DNA of 64,000 bases from Aureimonas jatrophae (GTDB lineage Bacteria > Pseudomonadota > Alphaproteobacteria > Rhizobiales > Rhizobiaceae), in assembly GCF_900104035.1 (NCBI RefSeq), contig NZ_FNIT01000005.1, positions 62,001-126,000 on the forward strand. The letters run 5' to 3'. The stretch's first letter is position 1; every line of letters starts with the position of its first letter. A program made the position numbers and the translations under genes. Below the pieces are notes generated by a model. That model had not been told where the DNA came from and did not search any database. It was given only the letters and a program-made list of their open reading frames with translations. This document shows, in pieces, positions 62,068 to 64,000 of the stretch.

Positions 62068-62730
62068 TCAGGCCGCCTGGGCGCGCCGCTGCGCCTCGTC
62101 GAACAATCGGTTGGCCTCGGCGACGGCCTGGGCCGGATCGGCGCCCTCACCGAACACGGCGCGGCCCAGCATGACGAACTCCGCTCGGGTCGCGATCGCG
62201 GCGGGGAGGGTTTCGAGCGATGCCCCGCCCTGCACGATGCAGGGAATCTCCACGATCTCGGCCCACCACTCCGAAAGATCGAGGTTGCGCGGATGCGGCC
62301 CGGCTTCCGTGTCGGCTCCGAGCTTCCCGAACAGAATGTAGTCGGGCATGCGCTCGCCCGCTTCCAGCGCATCGTGCCGGGTGGTGAAGCCGGAAGCCCC
62401 GACGATCAGGCGCGGGGAGAAGCGAGCGACCGCCTCGCCGAGCGCCTCCAGGCTGCCGGCACCGGTGTGGAAACCATCCGCCTTGACGCGACCGGCGCAG
62501 CGCGTGTCCTCCGCCACGATCGCCGCCGCACCGGCCTCCTGGATCAAGGGCACGAGCGCCTCGCAGAGGTCCTGGAACGCCGCTTCGGACCGCTCGCCCG
62601 CCGACAGGACGACCGTCGCGACGTCGCCGGCCTCGAGCGCCGCTCGCAACTGGTCCTCGCCGGCCGGTCCGTCGGGCAGGACGGATGCGTCCAGAACGAG
62701 GCGCGGGCGGATGAAGTCTTCGGCGGTCAT
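62068..62730 (-). CDS. Thiamine-phosphate-synthase-like (ThiE/TenI superfamily) protein
   Basis: A 220-residue TIM-barrel protein resembling ThiE. It has RPRLVLDASVLP at the N-terminus, GAAAIVAEDTRCAGRVKADGFHTGAGS, and DYILFGKLGADTEAGPHPRN and GEIVMLGRAVF-like FVMLGRAVFGEG near the end. The strict ThiE motif (DGVHLGQxD) is here ADGFHTGAGS, so the pyrimidine/phosphate site is altered and thiamine synthesis is uncertain; homologues are commonly labelled 'thiamine phosphate synthase'. No other thi genes are near and no TPP riboswitch was recognised. The start is ATG 62730. Confidence 0.78.
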   Translation of the reverse strand: MTAEDFIRPRLVLDASVLPDGPAGEDQLRAALEAGDVATVVLSAGERSEAAFQDLCEALVPLIQEAGAAAIVAEDTRCAGRVKADGFHTGAGSLEALGEAVARFSPRLIVGASGFTTRHDALEAGERMPDYILFGKLGADTEAGPHPRNLDLSEWWAEIVEIPCIVQGGASLETLPAAIATRAEFVMLGRAVFGEGADPAQAVAEANRLFDEAQRRAQAA

Positions 62731-62951
62731 CGGATCCAGTCGGGTCGGGTTCGCGGGCCAAACGGGTCGAAGCTTGCTTCGTGGCCGGGGTCATTTGGCC
62801 TAAAGCCCGATTGCGGCGCAACTGCAAGCCGGCGATGCGCGGATCGTGGCCGTTTCCGATAGCGAGGCGCGGACGGTCGAGACCGCCCGCGCCCGGTATC
62901 GTCTATCGATGGGCGGCGCCGTTCCCGGCGCCGGCCGAACCGTTCCGCGCC

Positions 62952-63125
62952 CTAGTCGCGGGACGCCCGCAGGCGTTCGATCTCGTCCTTCAATTGCAGC
63001 TTGCGTCGCTTCAGCTCGCGCATCTCGGCGTCCGTGATCGCAGGCTTGGTATGAGCCGTCGCGATCTCGTCGTCGAGCGCGGAATGGCGCTGTTCCAGGG
63101 TCGCAAGGTGAGCATCCAAGGACAT
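62952..63125 (-). CDS. DUF465 (YdcH-like) small coiled-coil protein A
   Basis: A 57-residue highly charged helical protein: SLDAHLATLEQRHSALDDEI and KPAITDAEMRELKRRKLQLKDEIERLR. It is the DUF465 family pattern (LExxHxxLDxxI ... LKRxKLxLKDEI). Function is unknown. The start is ATG 63125; 15 codons upstream are in frame but not family-like. It is divergent from a second DUF465 gene, with 312 bases between. Confidence 0.85.
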   Translation of the reverse strand: MSLDAHLATLEQRHSALDDEIATAHTKPAITDAEMRELKRRKLQLKDEIERLRASRD

Positions 63126-63437
63126 GTACGAGCTCCTTTGTTGTGGCGTCCGTCCCCGCCTCCCGCACAAGCCGGAACCGGCCCGGACGGAGGAAAGGTG
63201 TCACATAAAGTTTGCACTGTCGAACGAGGTTCAAGCCCGTCTTCCCGTTTCGCCGGCGGGCTGGTAACGGTTGGACGAGTTCTGCGGATGGCAGGCTGCG
63301 CAACCCGTAAGGCCCGACGATACGGGCCCCTCGGCGCGGCAGGCAGCGGTTTCCGTCCGGGATCGCCACGGCCTTTCGGGGCGTGCGATCGCGGCGCGCT
63401 CTCGGGGAGTTGTACGGCGGTGTTCGAGGGGACGTTG
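63126..63437. other. Intergenic region between two divergent DUF465 genes
   Basis: This 312-base gap must hold the promoters of both DUF465 genes. It contains no ORF I support. An imperfect GC-rich inverted repeat (AGCCCG at about 63234 and CGGGCT at 63257) is the only structure I noticed; I could not identify convincing -35/-10 boxes. Confidence 0.4.
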
Positions 63438-63641
63438 GTGGCGGATCAGGAACAGGCGGAAATCAGGCTCGCCTTGGCGCGACTGCGCCAGGAGCATGCG
63501 GACTTCGACGCGGCGATCAACGCCATGGAGTCCGTGGGCTGCGACCGGCTGCAGGTCCAGCGCATGAAGAAGAAGAAGCTGATGATCAAGGATCGTCTGC
63601 AGGATCTCGAGGATCAGGTCATTCCGGACATCATCGCGTGA
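63438..63641 (+). CDS. DUF465 (YdcH-like) small coiled-coil protein B
   Basis: A 67-residue second DUF465 protein: [36 protein letters not shown], then [28 protein letters not shown]. The pattern LRxEHxDxDAAI ... RxKKxKLxIKDRI is that of the family version that neighbours purE in rhizobia. The start is GTG 63438, with GAGGGGA upstream; a TTG three bases earlier is an alternative. Its stop overlaps the GTG start of purE (GTGA), so the two are translationally coupled. Confidence 0.85.
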   Translation: MADQEQAEIRLALARLRQEHADFDAAINAMESVGCDRLQVQRMKKKKLMIKDRLQDLEDQVIPDIIA

Positions 63642-64000
63642 GCGCCGCTCCCGTCGCGGTGATCATGGGCAGCCAGTCCGATTGGACCACCATGCGCCAT
63701 TGCGCCGACACGCTGGAAGCGCTCGGCATCGCGTTCGAGACGCTGATCGTGTCCGCCCACCGCACGCCCGACCGTCTGGTGCGCTTCGCCACCGGCGCGC
63801 GGGAAGCCGGTTACAAGGTGATCGTGGCGGGCGCGGGCGGCGCGGCCCACCTGCCCGGCATGACGGCGGCCATGACGCCCCTGCCGGTCTTCGGCGTGCC
63901 GGTCGAGAGCCACGCGCTGCGCGGCGAGGACAGCCTCCTGTCGATCGTTCAGATGCCGGCGGGCATTCCGGTCGGAACGCTCGCGATCGGGCGCGCGGGC
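63638..64000 (+). CDS. purE: N5-carboxyaminoimidazole ribonucleotide mutase (partial, 3' end cut by window edge)
   Basis: PurE rearranges N5-CAIR to CAIR in purine synthesis. The visible 121 residues contain [44 protein letters not shown], with the GSxSD motif and the catalytic His in SAHRTP, then [33 protein letters not shown] and [13 protein letters not shown], the nucleotide-binding part. The start is GTG 63638, four bases inside the DUF465 gene. The C-terminus runs off the right edge. purK is expected next. Confidence 0.96.
   Translation, partial: MSAAPVAVIMGSQSDWTTMRHCADTLEALGIAFETLIVSAHRTPDRLVRFATGAREAGYKVIVAGAGGAAHLPGMTAAMTPLPVFGVPVESHALRGEDSLLSIVQMPAGIPVGTLAIGRAG

Noticed and set aside
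1-64000. CRISPR array, insertion sequence, prophage, toxin-antitoxin or restriction system
   Set aside because: No repeated spacer pattern, transposase, phage or restriction motifs were seen. The HNH protein belongs to a conserved chromosomal family and has no methylase partner.

Overview
The window is a contiguous stretch of a GC-rich chromosome (roughly two-thirds G+C by eye) from an alphaproteobacterium, most likely order Hyphomicrobiales (Rhizobiales). The evidence is the gene families and their order: divergent ftsE next to hpt, cpdR, a TIGR02302/DUF4175 giant membrane protein, lysA-lptM-argH facing tlpA, etfBA with hbd, a PduO-type adenosyltransferase with a small two-helix membrane protein, the cell-cycle factors CpdR, TrcR (DUF1013) and RcdA (DUF1465), an L31 protein without zinc cysteines, and paired DUF465 proteins before purE. 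An Aurantimonas/Aureimonas-like family is my guess and is not demonstrated. Coding density is very high, many genes use GTG or TTG starts, and there is no phage, transposase, integron or CRISPR signal. I did not find a clear new defence or mobile system; the less ordinary material is regulatory RNA, operators and a few unexplained proteins.

Layout. 1-5.5 kb: 5' end of ftsE, a small membrane protein coupled to hpt, cpdR, a SAM methyltransferase (tam-like) and the TIGR02302 protein. 5.6-12.7 kb: lysA, lptM-like lipoprotein, argH, divergent tlpA, then the beta-oxidation/electron-transfer set etfB-etfA-hbd behind a palindromic operator, then the cobalamin adenosyltransferase. 12.7-18.7 kb: small membrane protein, EamA and AEC transporters, gluQRS without its zinc site, an AlkA-type glycosylase, an HNH protein, dsbB, tRNA-Leu(CAA) and a methyltransferase. 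18.8-24.5 kb: RND pump and its adaptor, an SDR enzyme and a 68-residue protein. 24.6-31.4 kb: a secreted phytase-esterase-like protein, a DedA protein and an iron-type ABC importer whose ATPase is encoded on the opposite strand. 31.5-38.6 kb: murQ, a BioF2-like acetyltransferase, DUF924, tusA, a COG0523 GTPase, a DacF-type carboxypeptidase, an M20 amidohydrolase and an XRE regulator. 38.7-40.9 kb: an intrinsic terminator, a CAAC/GTTG inverted-repeat cluster, an O-antigen-ligase-like protein and two small acidic proteins.

40.9-49.8 kb is a complete phosphate-starvation locus on the minus strand, transcribed in the order unknown membrane protein, phoR, (Pho box), pstS, pstC, pstA, pstB, phoU, phoB. 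Two perfect hairpins lie between pstS and pstC and could let PstS be made in excess of the membrane components. 49.9-52.7 kb holds a GH15 glucoamylase-like gene overlapping an SDR glucose-dehydrogenase-like gene, ended by a bidirectional terminator. 52.7-55.6 kb holds trcR, a quinone oxidoreductase, a candidate MmgR/suhB-type small RNA with an intrinsic terminator, rcdA and rpmE. 55.9-64 kb holds an MsbA-type ABC exporter, an OmpA/MotA-like envelope pair, an inositol monophosphatase, a Sel1-repeat protein, a ThiE-like protein, two divergent DUF465 proteins and the start of purE.

Functionally the window links three themes. CpdR, RcdA and TrcR belong to the alphaproteobacterial cell-cycle circuit. 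PhoR/PhoB/Pst/PhoU handle phosphate sensing and uptake. EtfAB with 3-hydroxybutyryl-CoA dehydrogenase serve acyl-CoA and polyhydroxybutyrate-type metabolism. All function calls rest on reading motifs by eye; no database search was possible.
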